Positions 16,909 through 24,811 of a stretch of DNA of 34,656 nt are shown in pieces. The DNA lies in the NCBI GenBank assembly GCA_913048135.1, contig CAJWVY010000014.1:1-34656 (forward strand). The letters run 5' to 3'. A program made the translations under genes and the position numbers. This stretch comes from an uncultured Verrucomicrobiales bacterium (GTDB taxonomy: Bacteria > Verrucomicrobiota > Verrucomicrobiia > Limisphaerales > UBA1100). The notes below the pieces were generated by a model, which searched no databases, was not told the origin of the DNA, and worked only from the letters and a program-made list of their open reading frames with translations. Position 1 is the first letter of the stretch. Each line of letters starts with the position of its first letter.

Positions 16909-17784
16909 ATGGAATTAATGGGCATAGCCGATGAAGGGGCCGTTTCGATTGACGGCCAGATCGCCGTGACGCAACAGCTCGGTTGGAAATGGATCGAGAT
17001 GCGCGCGGTGCAGGCGGAAGGCTTCGAAAAAGGGCCGGTGCACGAGATCCCGGACGAAGCTTTCGAGGTTGTGGCGCAGAAGCTCGAGGCGTCCGGCGTG
17101 GGCGTGTACGCCTTCGGCTCCACGATCTGTAATTGGCAAAAGACGGTCGAAACGCCTTTTGACGTGACGCTCGCCGAGGTGGAGCGCGCCATCCCGCGCA
17201 TGAAGCGGTTGGGCACGGCGTTTGTGCGGATCATGTCCTTTAAGCCCACCGACGATTGCGCGGTGACGCCGCCGGAAGTGTTCGAGCGCGTCGGCGAGGT
17301 GACAAAACGTTTTCTCGATGCGGGTCTGCAGCCCGTGCACGAAAACTGCATGAACCACGGCGGTATGAGCTGGCAGCATGCCGAGGAATTGCTGGAGAAA
17401 GTGCCGGGGCTCAAATGGGTGTTCGATACCGCTAACCCGATTTTCAATGCCGATCGCCGCGGCGAACAGCCGTGGGGTATGCAATGCCCGTGGGAATTCT
17501 GGGAGCACATGCGCGATCACACCGCGCACATCCACATCAAGGACGCGGTGAAAACGGCGGACGGTGAGGAATACCATTTCCCCGGTGAAGGTGACGGTCG
17601 CGTGCGCGACATCCTCAAGGACGCCTTCGAGCGCGGCTACGACGCGGGCATCTCCATCGAGCCGCACATGACTGTGGTTTTCCATGACACCGACGGCGGC
17701 CCCGCCCCCGAAGAGGCCATGGCCGAAAACTTCGTGGAATACGGCCGGCGTCTGGAGAAATTGATCGCTGAAGTACGCGACTAA
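16909..17784 (+). CDS. Sugar phosphate isomerase/epimerase-like TIM-barrel protein
   Basis: 291 residues, xylose-isomerase-like TIM barrel (AP endonuclease 2 superfamily). Likely divalent-metal ligands lie at successive strand ends: Glu in PVHENCMNHGG, Asp in WVFDTANP, His in HIHIKD and Glu in GISIEPH. These proteins isomerise or epimerise sugars, inosose or keto-sugars. The partner Gfo/Idh/MocA gene directly upstream is a recurring combination in carbohydrate or inositol catabolism, so joint action on an oxidised sugar is plausible, but the substrate is unknown. A Shine-Dalgarno-like AAAGGAA (16897-16903) precedes ATG 16909. The stop overlaps that of the convergent nagB-like gene by four bases. 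Confidence 0.9.
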   Translation: MELMGIADEGAVSIDGQIAVTQQLGWKWIEMRAVQAEGFEKGPVHEIPDEAFEVVAQKLEASGVGVYAFGSTICNWQKTVETPFDVTLAEVERAIPRMKRLGTAFVRIMSFKPTDDCAVTPPEVFERVGEVTKRFLDAGLQPVHENCMNHGGMSWQHAEELLEKVPGLKWVFDTANPIFNADRRGEQPWGMQCPWEFWEHMRDHTAHIHIKDAVKTADGEEYHFPGEGDGRVRDILKDAFERGYDAGISIEPHMTVVFHDTDGGPAPEEAMAENFVEYGRRLEKLIAEVRD

Positions 17785-18554
17785 AGCAGGCTCGCCGAAT
17801 CGTTATCGAGATACAGCACGCACTGCGGTTGCGTGCGCAGGTGTGAAGCGGGGCAGACGGTGCTGATCGGCCCATGCAGGGCGTCCTTGGCGGCCTGCGC
17901 TTTGCGCGTTTCGGGGCAGAGGCACACCATCTTCTTCGCCTGACACAAGGCCGGCACGGTGAGCGTAAGTGCGTATTGCGGCACAGAATCGAAGGTCGGG
18001 AAATGGCCCTCGCCATGTTGCTGCTGTCGGCAGGCGTCATCGAGCTGGACGATCTTCACCATTTCCGGGTCATTCAGGTTTGCGACGGGAGGATCATTAA
18101 ACGCAATATGCCCGTTCTCGCCCACGCCGAGGCAGCAGAGATCAATCGGCTGCGCCGCCAGCAGATCGGCGTAGCGGCGGCATTCCTTGATCGGCTCTAG
18201 CGCATCGCCTTCCAGATAATGAAAGGCCGCCGGCTGCACCTTCTGCTCCACGCGCTCGCGCATGTAGCGGCGGAAGCTCGCGGAATGATCTCCGTCGAGC
18301 CCGAGGTATTCGTCCATGTGAAAGAGCGTCACCTTGCTCCAGTCCACCTCGCCGATGGCGACGAGTTTCTCGAGAAACTGAATCTGTGAATTGCCCGTGG
18401 CTAGAATCGCCGCAGCACTGCCTTGGTCGGCAATCACGCCGCACAAATATTCATTCACCTCAACCGCAGCAGCGGTCGCCATGTCATCCTGACTGGCAAA
18501 CACACGCACCGGCAACGAATCGACCTCAAAGGATTGGACAGGTTCTGCACTCAT
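17781..18554 (-). CDS. nagB: Glucosamine-6-phosphate deaminase-like protein
   Basis: 257 residues of the NagB/6-phosphogluconolactonase superfamily. The phosphate-binding region is ILATGNSQIQFLEKL, the Asp of FHMDEYLGL (80-86) matches the NagB proton-transfer Asp, and the catalytic stretch is GVGENGHIAFNDP (143-155) with His149. E. coli NagB has Asp and Glu where this protein has Asn147 and Asp154; Asn at the first site is common in the family, but the Glu-to-Asp change is less usual. The product would convert glucosamine-6-phosphate to fructose-6-phosphate and ammonia, though another amino-sugar phosphate is possible. ATG 18554 is chosen over 18581 because a promoter-like TTGACC/TACCCT pair overlaps the longer start region. 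Confidence 0.85.
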   Translation of the reverse strand: MSAEPVQSFEVDSLPVRVFASQDDMATAAAVEVNEYLCGVIADQGSAAAILATGNSQIQFLEKLVAIGEVDWSKVTLFHMDEYLGLDGDHSASFRRYMRERVEQKVQPAAFHYLEGDALEPIKECRRYADLLAAQPIDLCCLGVGENGHIAFNDPPVANLNDPEMVKIVQLDDACRQQQHGEGHFPTFDSVPQYALTLTVPALCQAKKMVCLCPETRKAQAAKDALHGPISTVCPASHLRTQPQCVLYLDNDSASLL

Positions 18555-18564
18555 GAGTGCGGGC

Positions 18565-18592
18565 AGGGTAACGGGGCGCATCGGTCGGTCAA
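18565..18592 (-). promoter_or_regulatory. Candidate promoter of nagB
   Basis: Minus-strand TTGACC (18592-18587), 16 bases, TACCCT (18570-18565), 10 bases to the ATG at 18554. The alternative ATG at 18581 falls inside the spacer, which argues for the shorter protein. Confidence 0.4.
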
Positions 18593-18608
18593 TGCCAAAG
18601 GGTGTCTT

Positions 18609-18637
18609 TTGACTTTTGCCCGCGCTTCTGCTTCACT
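18609..18637 (+). promoter_or_regulatory. Candidate promoter of hisD
   Basis: TTGACT (18609-18614), 17 bases, TTCACT (18632-18637), then 9 bases to the ATG at 18647. It is arranged back-to-back with the nagB promoter, with the -35 boxes 16 bases apart. Confidence 0.35.
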
Positions 18638-18646
18638 GCGCAGCCC

Positions 18647-19939
18647 ATGAACACGCTCCGACATACTGATGCCGGCTACGCCCGCAAGCTCGACCGCCTT
18701 TGCGCGGCCTCGAGTTTGTTTGATCCGAAAATCGAGGCGGACACGCGTGCGATTGTGGAGCGGGTGGCCGCCAAGGGCGATGTGGCGTTAATAGAGTTCG
18801 CTAAAAAATTTGACGGCGCCAAGCTCACGGCCAAGACGCTGCGCGTGAACGAAAGCGAGCTGGCCGCGGCCGGTCAGGCGGTCAACGCCAAGCTGAAGCG
18901 CGCCATTCGGTTTGCCCACCGGAACATTAGCCAGTTTCATAAACAAGGCCTGCGCAAAGGCTGGAGCGGCCGTAATGCGCAGGGCGCGAAGGTGGGGGAG
19001 AAGTTTGATCCGTTCGGCCGCGTGGGCGTGTACATCCCAGGCGGCACGGCGCCGTTGATGAGTACGGCGCTGATGACCGTGACGCTCGCCAAGGTCGCCG
19101 GTTGTCGGGAGATTGTAGTGTGCACGCCTTGCGGGAAGGATGGCTCGGTTAATCCCGGCTTGTTGCACGCGGCCAAAGTGGCCGGTGCCACCGAGGTTTA
19201 TCGAGTGGGCGGCGCGCACGCGATTGCCGCGATGGCTCATGGCACAAAGACGATTGCGCCGGTGCAGAAAATTTTTGGCCCCGGCAATGCGTACGTGGTG
19301 GCGGCCAAGCGTCTGCTAGTGGGACATGTATCGATTGATTTGTTGCCCGGCCCAAGTGAGGTGCTCGTGTTGGCGGATGAAACCGCCAATCCGGCCTTTG
19401 CTGCTGCGGATATCTTGGCGCAAGCCGAGCATGGTTCCGGTCACGAACGCTGCTGGTTGGTGAGCAGTTCGGCCCGCGTACTTAAGGCGGTGGGCCGAGA
19501 AATTGAAAAACAGTTACCCGAGCGTTCCCGAGCGGATTACATCCGCAAAGTGCTCAAGCACAACGGCTGGCTGATTCAGGTGAAATCTCGCGCCGAAGGC
19601 ATCGCCTTGGCCAATCGCCTGGCGCCGGAACATTGCGAGGTGATGATCAAGGATCCTCGATCGGCCGCGAAAGAGATTGTGACCGCAGGCGCGTTGTTCC
19701 TGGGAAATACGTCGCCGACAGTTACCGGCGATTATGTCGCCGGCCCGAGCCACACCCTGCCAACCGGCGGCGCCGGCGCGTCGTTTCCGGGGCTGACAGT
19801 AGATATGTTCCAGCGCCGTACCAGCGTGGTGGAATACACGCCGGCCGCTCTCCGCAAATCGATTGAGGCCATCGAACAATTCGCGGGCGTGGAAGGGCTG
19901 GACGCTCACGGCCGATCGGCTTCCATCCGGCTTGATTAA
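18647..19939 (+). CDS. hisD: Histidinol dehydrogenase
   Basis: Oxidises L-histidinol to histidine in two NAD-dependent steps, the last step of histidine synthesis. 430 residues, normal length. Family motifs: VGVYIPGGTAPLMSTALMT, VQKIFGPGNAYVVAAK, DLLPGPSEVLVLAD, AQAEHGSG (the zinc-binding Gln and His), EHCEVM, GDYVAGPSHTLPTGGAG (zinc Asp and the signature) and the terminal GLDAHGRSA with the last zinc His. ATG 18647 is preferred; 15 further in-frame codons upstream overlap the candidate promoter. hisC follows after 3 bases. Confidence 0.97.
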   Translation: MNTLRHTDAGYARKLDRLCAASSLFDPKIEADTRAIVERVAAKGDVALIEFAKKFDGAKLTAKTLRVNESELAAAGQAVNAKLKRAIRFAHRNISQFHKQGLRKGWSGRNAQGAKVGEKFDPFGRVGVYIPGGTAPLMSTALMTVTLAKVAGCREIVVCTPCGKDGSVNPGLLHAAKVAGATEVYRVGGAHAIAAMAHGTKTIAPVQKIFGPGNAYVVAAKRLLVGHVSIDLLPGPSEVLVLADETANPAFAAADILAQAEHGSGHERCWLVSSSARVLKAVGREIEKQLPERSRADYIRKVLKHNGWLIQVKSRAEGIALANRLAPEHCEVMIKDPRSAAKEIVTAGALFLGNTSPTVTGDYVAGPSHTLPTGGAGASFPGLTVDMFQRRTSVVEYTPAALRKSIEAIEQFAGVEGLDAHGRSASIRLD

Positions 19940-19942
19940 TTT

Positions 19943-21013
19943 ATGAGCCGCATTCGCAAACACGTGGAGCGCTTGCATCCTTACGTGCCCGGCGAACAGC
20001 CGAAGGTCCGCGGGCTAATCAAGCTCAACACCAACGAGAATCCGTACCCGCCATCGCCCAAGGTGCTGGCGGCGACGCAGGCGGCGGTGGACGATCGGCT
20101 GCGGCTGTATCCCAATCCCACGGCGCAAGGACTGCGAGTGCGCTTGGCCAAGCTGCATGGTGTGAAGCTGGAAAATGTGATCGTGGGCAATGGCTCGGAT
20201 GAACTGTTGGCCTTGGCGACCCGCGCATTTGTGGAGCCGGGCCGCGATTGCGTGCAGTATTTTACGCCGAGCTATTCGCTCTATCCAGTGCTGACGGATA
20301 TCCATAAATCCCGCCGCCATGAAGTGCCATTGCCTGCCGATTTCAATCTGCCAACGGTTCAGGAGTTACGCCGCGACAAACGTTGGGATTTCAAGGCAGC
20401 TCTGACCTTTGTGACCACGCCCAATGCGCCGAGCGGTTGCGGCTATGCCACGGCGGACTTAGATGCGTTATGCCGCGCGCAAAAAGGTGTCGTGATTCTG
20501 GATGAAGCTTACGTGGATTTCGCTGGGGAAAACGCCATGGCTTTGGCGACAAAGTATGATCATGTGCTGGTGAGTCGTACGTTTTCCAAGGCGTTCTCGC
20601 TGTGCTTTCAACGGATTGGTTATTTTGTCGGTCCGGCCAAATTGATTGAGGCGCTTGACAAAATTCGGGACAGCTACAACGTCAACGGCCTTGGGCAAGT
20701 GGCGGCGGAGGCGACGCTGAAGCAAATGCCATACTATCGAGCCAACTTCCGGAAAATCATCGAACTGCGCGAGCGCACGACCGAACAATTGGCGGCGTTG
20801 GGTTTTCAGACTCTTCCGAGCGCGACGAATTTCATCCTCACCAAACCACCCCGCTTCGCAGCCCGGACGTGGTTAAAGCGATTGCGGGAACGCAAGATCC
20901 TCGTTCGTTGGCTTACGGATGCGCGCGTGAAGGATTTTTTGCGGATCACCATCGGGGGCGAGCGCGAAATGGCTACCTTGCTCCGGGCCGTGAAGGCGAT
21001 TCTCAAAGGCTAA
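19943..21013 (+). CDS. hisC: Histidinol-phosphate aminotransferase
   Basis: PLP enzyme that transaminates imidazole-acetol phosphate to histidinol phosphate. 356 residues. LNTNENPYPPSP, VGNGSDELL, the Asn161 of TTPNAPSG, ILDEAYVDF (Asp187), the PLP lysine Lys216 in SRTFSKAFSL, and RIGYFVG are all in place; the usual SKAFGLAGLR is altered to SKAFSLCFQR. It follows hisD by 3 bases in one operon, placing two consecutive late histidine steps together; other his genes are not in the window. The stop overlaps the convergent NYN gene by four bases. Confidence 0.95.
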   Translation: MSRIRKHVERLHPYVPGEQPKVRGLIKLNTNENPYPPSPKVLAATQAAVDDRLRLYPNPTAQGLRVRLAKLHGVKLENVIVGNGSDELLALATRAFVEPGRDCVQYFTPSYSLYPVLTDIHKSRRHEVPLPADFNLPTVQELRRDKRWDFKAALTFVTTPNAPSGCGYATADLDALCRAQKGVVILDEAYVDFAGENAMALATKYDHVLVSRTFSKAFSLCFQRIGYFVGPAKLIEALDKIRDSYNVNGLGQVAAEATLKQMPYYRANFRKIIELRERTTEQLAALGFQTLPSATNFILTKPPRFAARTWLKRLRERKILVRWLTDARVKDFLRITIGGEREMATLLRAVKAILKG

Positions 21014-21474
21014 CGCTTGTAGCGATTGGCTTCGCGGCGGTTGTGGGTTTTCACGAAGTCATCGCGTTCCTTAAGGACGCGGTCAATGTCGCGTACAAAA
21101 TCTTCACAACTCTGGGCCAACCCGCCCATGGAGATGACGGTATCGCGTTCGGCAAAATCATTGGTCACCGCCAAGGCTTCGCCGTAGGGCTTCAATCGAT
21201 AAGCCGTGCGCTCGATGAGATCATCGGCAGTTTTGCTATCGCGGGAAAAAACCACCTCCAAAGAATCTGTTGAAATATTTTTGGGCACATCCTTGGGCGC
21301 GCCGGCCCCGTCGAAGAAGAGGGTTACAGGGGTACCGACGCTGTCGGCGTATTGGGTGAGCACGCGGATGAGCGCCTCGCGGGCGCGGGCCGAATGACGC
21401 GGGGCGTTTGGGGCCAGATCGCGCCAGGCGTGTAAAAGGCTGTAGCCATCCACTAAGATTCGCACCACTGCCAT
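21010..21474 (-). CDS. NYN/YacP-type nuclease-like protein
   Basis: 154 residues, PIN-like NYN domain of the YacP (DUF901) type. Acidic residues expected for metal binding are in ILVDGYSLLHAW (Asp9), TLFFDGAG and AVTNDFAERDT, and SRDSKTADDLIE also fits the family. The Bacillus homologue Rae1/YacP is a ribosome-associated endoribonuclease, so a role in RNA decay is plausible but inferred here. It has a basic C-terminal tail (THNRREANRYKR). No clear Shine-Dalgarno or promoter. It is divergent from the FmdB-like gene. Confidence 0.88.
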   Translation of the reverse strand: MAVVRILVDGYSLLHAWRDLAPNAPRHSARAREALIRVLTQYADSVGTPVTLFFDGAGAPKDVPKNISTDSLEVVFSRDSKTADDLIERTAYRLKPYGEALAVTNDFAERDTVISMGGLAQSCEDFVRDIDRVLKERDDFVKTHNRREANRYKR

Positions 21475-21513
21475 CGACGTAGTGTGGGACGAGCGAGGTG
21501 CCTGAGTCGAGGG

Positions 21514-21542
21514 TTTTCAGGTCACGCGGATTACGTTATCCT
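21514..21542 (+). promoter_or_regulatory. Candidate promoter of the FmdB-like gene
   Basis: TTTTCA (21514-21519), 17 bases, TATCCT (21537-21542). Only 5 bases separate the -10 box from the GTG at 21548, so the predicted start site falls on the start codon. Confidence 0.4.
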
Positions 21543-21547
21543 GCGGT

Positions 21548-21811
21548 GTGCCAATCTACGAATTTGAATTGTGCGAAGGTGACTGCACGGTGTGTGGGGG
21601 GCGGTTCGAGTTGAACCGACCGATGAAAACGCCAGAGCTGAAGAATTGTCCTGTTTGCAAGGAGCCCGTGCGTCGTGTGTACGGTGGGTTTTACATGCCT
21701 AACCATCTCCAAAAAGTCAACGTGCGCGCGGCCAAGGAGGCTGGTTTCACGGTCTTGAAAAAATCCAGCAAAGGCGAGTATGAGGTGCACAAGCCGGATC
21801 GAGGAGTCTGA
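21548..21811 (+). CDS. FmdB-like small zinc-ribbon protein
   Basis: 87 residues. It begins MPIYEFEL (GTG start), typical of the FmdB/CxxC-CxxC-SSSS family, with two knuckles at Cys13/Cys16 (CTVC) and Cys34/Cys37 (CPVC) that should bind one zinc. Members are thought to be regulatory or assembly proteins without firm function. The alternating IYEFELCEGDC start gives confidence in the GTG. Its TGA overlaps the next ATG (TGATG). Confidence 0.88.
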   Translation: MPIYEFELCEGDCTVCGGRFELNRPMKTPELKNCPVCKEPVRRVYGGFYMPNHLQKVNVRAAKEAGFTVLKKSSKGEYEVHKPDRGV

Positions 21812-22086
21812 TGCCAGACCGCTTGCACGTATACTTCTCCGGCCACGTGCAGGGGGTGGGGTTTCGCTATTCGGTCAAGCAGTTGTCACTGGAGTTTGAT
21901 GTCACCGGTTCGGTGAAAAATCTCCCGGACGGCCGGGTGGAACTGGTGGCTGAGGGGGAACGAAACGAATTAGAGACTTTTCAAGCCGCCATTCCCGATG
22001 CAGGATTGCGCCGCTTTATCCGCGATACCCAATCGCACTGGAGCGAAGGCACGGGCGAATTCCGAGGTTTCGAGATTGTTCGTTAA
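21811..22086 (+). CDS. acyP: Acylphosphatase
   Basis: 91 residues, exactly family size. Hydrolyses acyl phosphates. The first signature GHVQGVGFRYSV contains the catalytic Arg19 and the second, GSVKNLPDGRVEL, the catalytic Asn37. It is translationally coupled to the upstream zinc-ribbon gene by TGATG and lies 9 bases before the phosphoesterase gene. Confidence 0.95.
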   Translation: MPDRLHVYFSGHVQGVGFRYSVKQLSLEFDVTGSVKNLPDGRVELVAEGERNELETFQAAIPDAGLRRFIRDTQSHWSEGTGEFRGFEIVR

Positions 22087-22095
22087 GGCTTCGGC

Positions 22096-22824
22096 ATGAG
22101 ATACGCAATATTGTCAGACATCCACGGCAACCTAGAGGGGTTGAATACCGTGTTGGAACACGCCAGTTCGCAGGGCGTGGATCGATATGTCTGCGGTGGC
22201 GATGTGGTCGGCTACAACGCAAACCCCAAGGAGTGCATGGATATTGTACGCGGTTTGGATATGCCTTGTGTGATGGGCAACCATGACGAGTACATCGGAC
22301 AGGACTGTGATCTATCCGCCTTCAACCCGATTGCCCAAGAGGCTGTGTTGTGGTGCCGTAATCAGCTCAGTGAAGAGGATCGGCAATGGTTGCGTGACCT
22401 GCGTTATGTTCGATTGGTGGATCATTTTTCCATCGTGCACAGTACGATGGATAGCCCGCGCTACTGGGGCTACGTTCAGGACGCCAGCGATGCGGCGGCA
22501 AATTTTACGTATCAAAGCACCAACCTTTGCTTCCATGGGCACACACACGTGCCGCAGATGTTTATTGATGACGGAGTGGATATTCATCATGGAAGTTTTA
22601 TTGAGCCGTTGAAGCTGCAAATCGGTAATCGCTATTTCATCAACGTGGGCAGTGTGGGCCAGCCGCGCGACGGAGATCCGCGTGCCGCCTATTGCATTTA
22701 TGATTCCGAGGAGGAAACCGTCGAACTCTTCCGGCTGGAATACGACATCGAAACCACCAAGACCAAGATCCGCGAAGCCGGGTTGCCCGAGCGCTTGGCA
22801 GAACGGCTCGATTACGGCAAATAA
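22096..22824 (+). CDS. Metallophosphoesterase (YfcE-like)
   Basis: 242 residues, calcineurin-like phosphoesterase. The dimetal-site motifs are in order: LSDIHGN (Asp8, His10), CGGDVVGYN, MGNHDE, IVHSTM and HGHTHVP. INVGSVGQPRDGDPRAAY is also typical of the bacterial YfcE/MJ0936 group. Substrates range from phosphodiesters to phosphoproteins and cannot be assigned. It is third in the 21548-24811 run of plus-strand genes, with no strong Shine-Dalgarno. Confidence 0.93.
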   Translation: MRYAILSDIHGNLEGLNTVLEHASSQGVDRYVCGGDVVGYNANPKECMDIVRGLDMPCVMGNHDEYIGQDCDLSAFNPIAQEAVLWCRNQLSEEDRQWLRDLRYVRLVDHFSIVHSTMDSPRYWGYVQDASDAAANFTYQSTNLCFHGHTHVPQMFIDDGVDIHHGSFIEPLKLQIGNRYFINVGSVGQPRDGDPRAAYCIYDSEEETVELFRLEYDIETTKTKIREAGLPERLAERLDYGK

Positions 22825-22835
22825 CCGCGCTTCGC

Positions 22836-23837
22836 GTGAAAGTCCTTATCCTCAAACCCAGCTCGCTCGGGGACATCATTCATGCCTTGCCAGTGCTGCG
22901 GCTAATTAAGCAGCAACGCCCAGATTGGACGGTACATTGGTGGATTGCTAAGCATTTTTCGTCTTTGCTGGAAATGGATCCAGATATTGCTGCGCTGCAT
23001 TATTTTGATCGGAATGCATGGAGCGAAGCGCAAGGCCTGTACCGGAGCTTGGAGAGCATCGGGCAAATGCGCCGTGAACAGTTTGATGTGGTGATTGATT
23101 TACAAGGTTTGGCCCGAAGTGCACTGCATGGCTGGGCCGCTCGTGGAGCCTACCGGATTGGCTTGCAACAAAATCGTGAATGCGCCGCTTTGTTTTATGA
23201 TGAACGTGTAGAGCGTCCCACCCCAGAAACCCATGCCGTGGATTGGTGCCAGGCCGTGCTACCGCGACTGGGGTTGCAAACCGATGGCGAATTTGAGTGG
23301 ATGCCGGAACGTCCCTGGTTAAATAAGCGATTGACCGAACAGGGTTTTGAGGCGGGGCCGCGTTGGGTGGTCCTTTGCCCAGGCACTCGTTGGCCCAGCA
23401 AGCAATGGCCGGTGGAATATTTTGAACAGTTGATGGGTGAATTGGCGGGTGGCTCAGTGAGGTTTGCCGTGGTGGGCAGTGGTGCCGAAAAAATTCTGGG
23501 TAAACGTCTTGCTGGACGCAGGGATTGTGTCGATTTGACCGGCAAAACAACGTTGCCCGAAATGACCGAGTGGTTACGAGCCAGCTCGGTTGTAGTGACC
23601 AATGACTCAGGGCCGATGCATGTGGCGGCGGCGGTGGGCACACCAGTGATTGCCTTGTTCGGTCCCACCAACGCCAGTAAAACAGGGCCGTACGGTGCGC
23701 GTGGCACGGTGCTGGCGGCGGATTCCAAGGATTGCGCCGCGTGCGCGCGCGGCTTATCCTATAGGGCTGAAGGTTGTGATTGCATGCGCTCGATTGCTCC
23801 AACCACGGTTGCGGAAGCTGTGGCAGCGTGTGAATAA
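22836..23837 (+). CDS. Glycosyltransferase family 9 (heptosyltransferase-like)
   Basis: 333 residues, GT-B fold. The N-terminus VLILKPSSLGDIIHALPVL is the hallmark of ADP-heptose:LPS heptosyltransferases, followed by DVVIDLQGLARSA, LCPGTRWPSKQWP and the C-terminal nucleotide-sugar region VVTNDSGPMHVAAAVGTPVIALFGPT. It would extend the lipopolysaccharide core at the inner membrane; whether the sugar is heptose is inferred from the family. The GTG start at 22836 gives the canonical N-terminus (MKVLILKP). It lies 11 bases after the phosphoesterase gene. Confidence 0.93.
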   Translation: MKVLILKPSSLGDIIHALPVLRLIKQQRPDWTVHWWIAKHFSSLLEMDPDIAALHYFDRNAWSEAQGLYRSLESIGQMRREQFDVVIDLQGLARSALHGWAARGAYRIGLQQNRECAALFYDERVERPTPETHAVDWCQAVLPRLGLQTDGEFEWMPERPWLNKRLTEQGFEAGPRWVVLCPGTRWPSKQWPVEYFEQLMGELAGGSVRFAVVGSGAEKILGKRLAGRRDCVDLTGKTTLPEMTEWLRASSVVVTNDSGPMHVAAAVGTPVIALFGPTNASKTGPYGARGTVLAADSKDCAACARGLSYRAEGCDCMRSIAPTTVAEAVAACE

Positions 23838-23845
23838 CTCTGCCA

Positions 23846-24811
23846 ATGGCAACCGGCTTTGCCCTCGCGAAAAGGGTGTTTTTGTGCGATATTTTTCCAG
23901 TGAGGAGGTTTTTTCGGATTAGTCTAATGACTTGGATCGGCTTGTGCTGTGCTGTCAATGTTGAGGCGCAACTCCTTGATATTCGGCTCAAGACAGGCCG
24001 CAATAATTTCCTCCTTCAGGAACGCGTGATTGTGGGGGTCACGATTCAAAATAAGACGGATCAATTGGCTGTACTGGCGAATGATAAGGATTGGATTCAA
24101 TTTTCGGTAAGTCGAGCAAGAGGTGTTCCGGTTACGAGAAAGGGGCAACCTCCTGAAGGGGAAGTGTACTTGTTGAAGGCTGGAGAGACTGTGGAGCGTG
24201 AATTTCAGCTGGATCCATACTTCGATTTTTCAGAACCGGGTGAATATTCACTTAGAGCGGTGGTGGCCGTTCCCAATTGGGATGGGAAAAAGATTGTCAG
24301 CTGGCCGACGCGGATCCAGATAACGCGTGGTCACGATATTGCAATTCTTGAACGTGGGGTTTCATCGTCTACGGGCGGTGCTGCGCCTGAAGTTAGACGA
24401 TACACTTTGCAGAAGGCACAGGTGGAAGGGAAGCTGTTTCTGTATTTGCGGGTGGCGGATAACAACACCCCGAGTTTTCGGGTGTACAATGTCTTACCGT
24501 TGGGGACGATGGTGCAATCTCCTCGTCCTGAGATTGGATTTGAAATCGATGCTGCAGGTATTGCGCACGTTTTCTTCCAATGTCATGCGCGTCATTACTT
24601 GTATTGCACCATGAATGCGGATGGTAAACTGATTGGCCGGCAGATGTTTGTAAGTGATACAATTGCAGGGACCCCTAGAATGGCACGGGATGTGAGAGGC
24701 CAATTTGGCGTGCAGGGTGGTCACCGGAAATTGAGTGCTTGGGATCATCCAGCCCCCCGGCGTCGGCCACGCGGTTTGCCGGCCAAGGAATTGGGATTGC
24801 CGAATCCTTAA
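23846..24811 (+). CDS. Secreted protein of unknown function
   Basis: Up to 321 residues; I do not recognise the family. A signal peptide ends at NVEA before QLLDIRLKTG. From ATG 23846 it would have an unusually long 27-residue lead-in; the GTG at 23900 (RRFFRISLMTWIGLCC) gives a cleaner signal and may be the true start, and ATG 23927 is a third option. The mature part has a beta-rich domain (about residues 42-160: LQERVIVGVTIQNKT, FDFSEPGEYSLRAVV) that resembles immunoglobulin-like or DUF4198-like extracellular folds. A second beta-rich part follows, then a basic Pro/Arg-rich tail. The base composition looks more AT-rich than its neighbours. It begins 8 bases after the GT9 stop, and its own stop overlaps that of the convergent gene. 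Confidence 0.75.
   Translation: MATGFALAKRVFLCDIFPVRRFFRISLMTWIGLCCAVNVEAQLLDIRLKTGRNNFLLQERVIVGVTIQNKTDQLAVLANDKDWIQFSVSRARGVPVTRKGQPPEGEVYLLKAGETVEREFQLDPYFDFSEPGEYSLRAVVAVPNWDGKKIVSWPTRIQITRGHDIAILERGVSSSTGGAAPEVRRYTLQKAQVEGKLFLYLRVADNNTPSFRVYNVLPLGTMVQSPRPEIGFEIDAAGIAHVFFQCHARHYLYCTMNADGKLIGRQMFVSDTIAGTPRMARDVRGQFGVQGGHRKLSAWDHPAPRRRPRGLPAKELGLPNP

Noticed and set aside
22948-24003. Long minus-strand open frame (351 codons)
   Set aside because: It runs antisense across the GT9 gene and the start of the next gene, and is rich in His/Pro/Arg without motifs.
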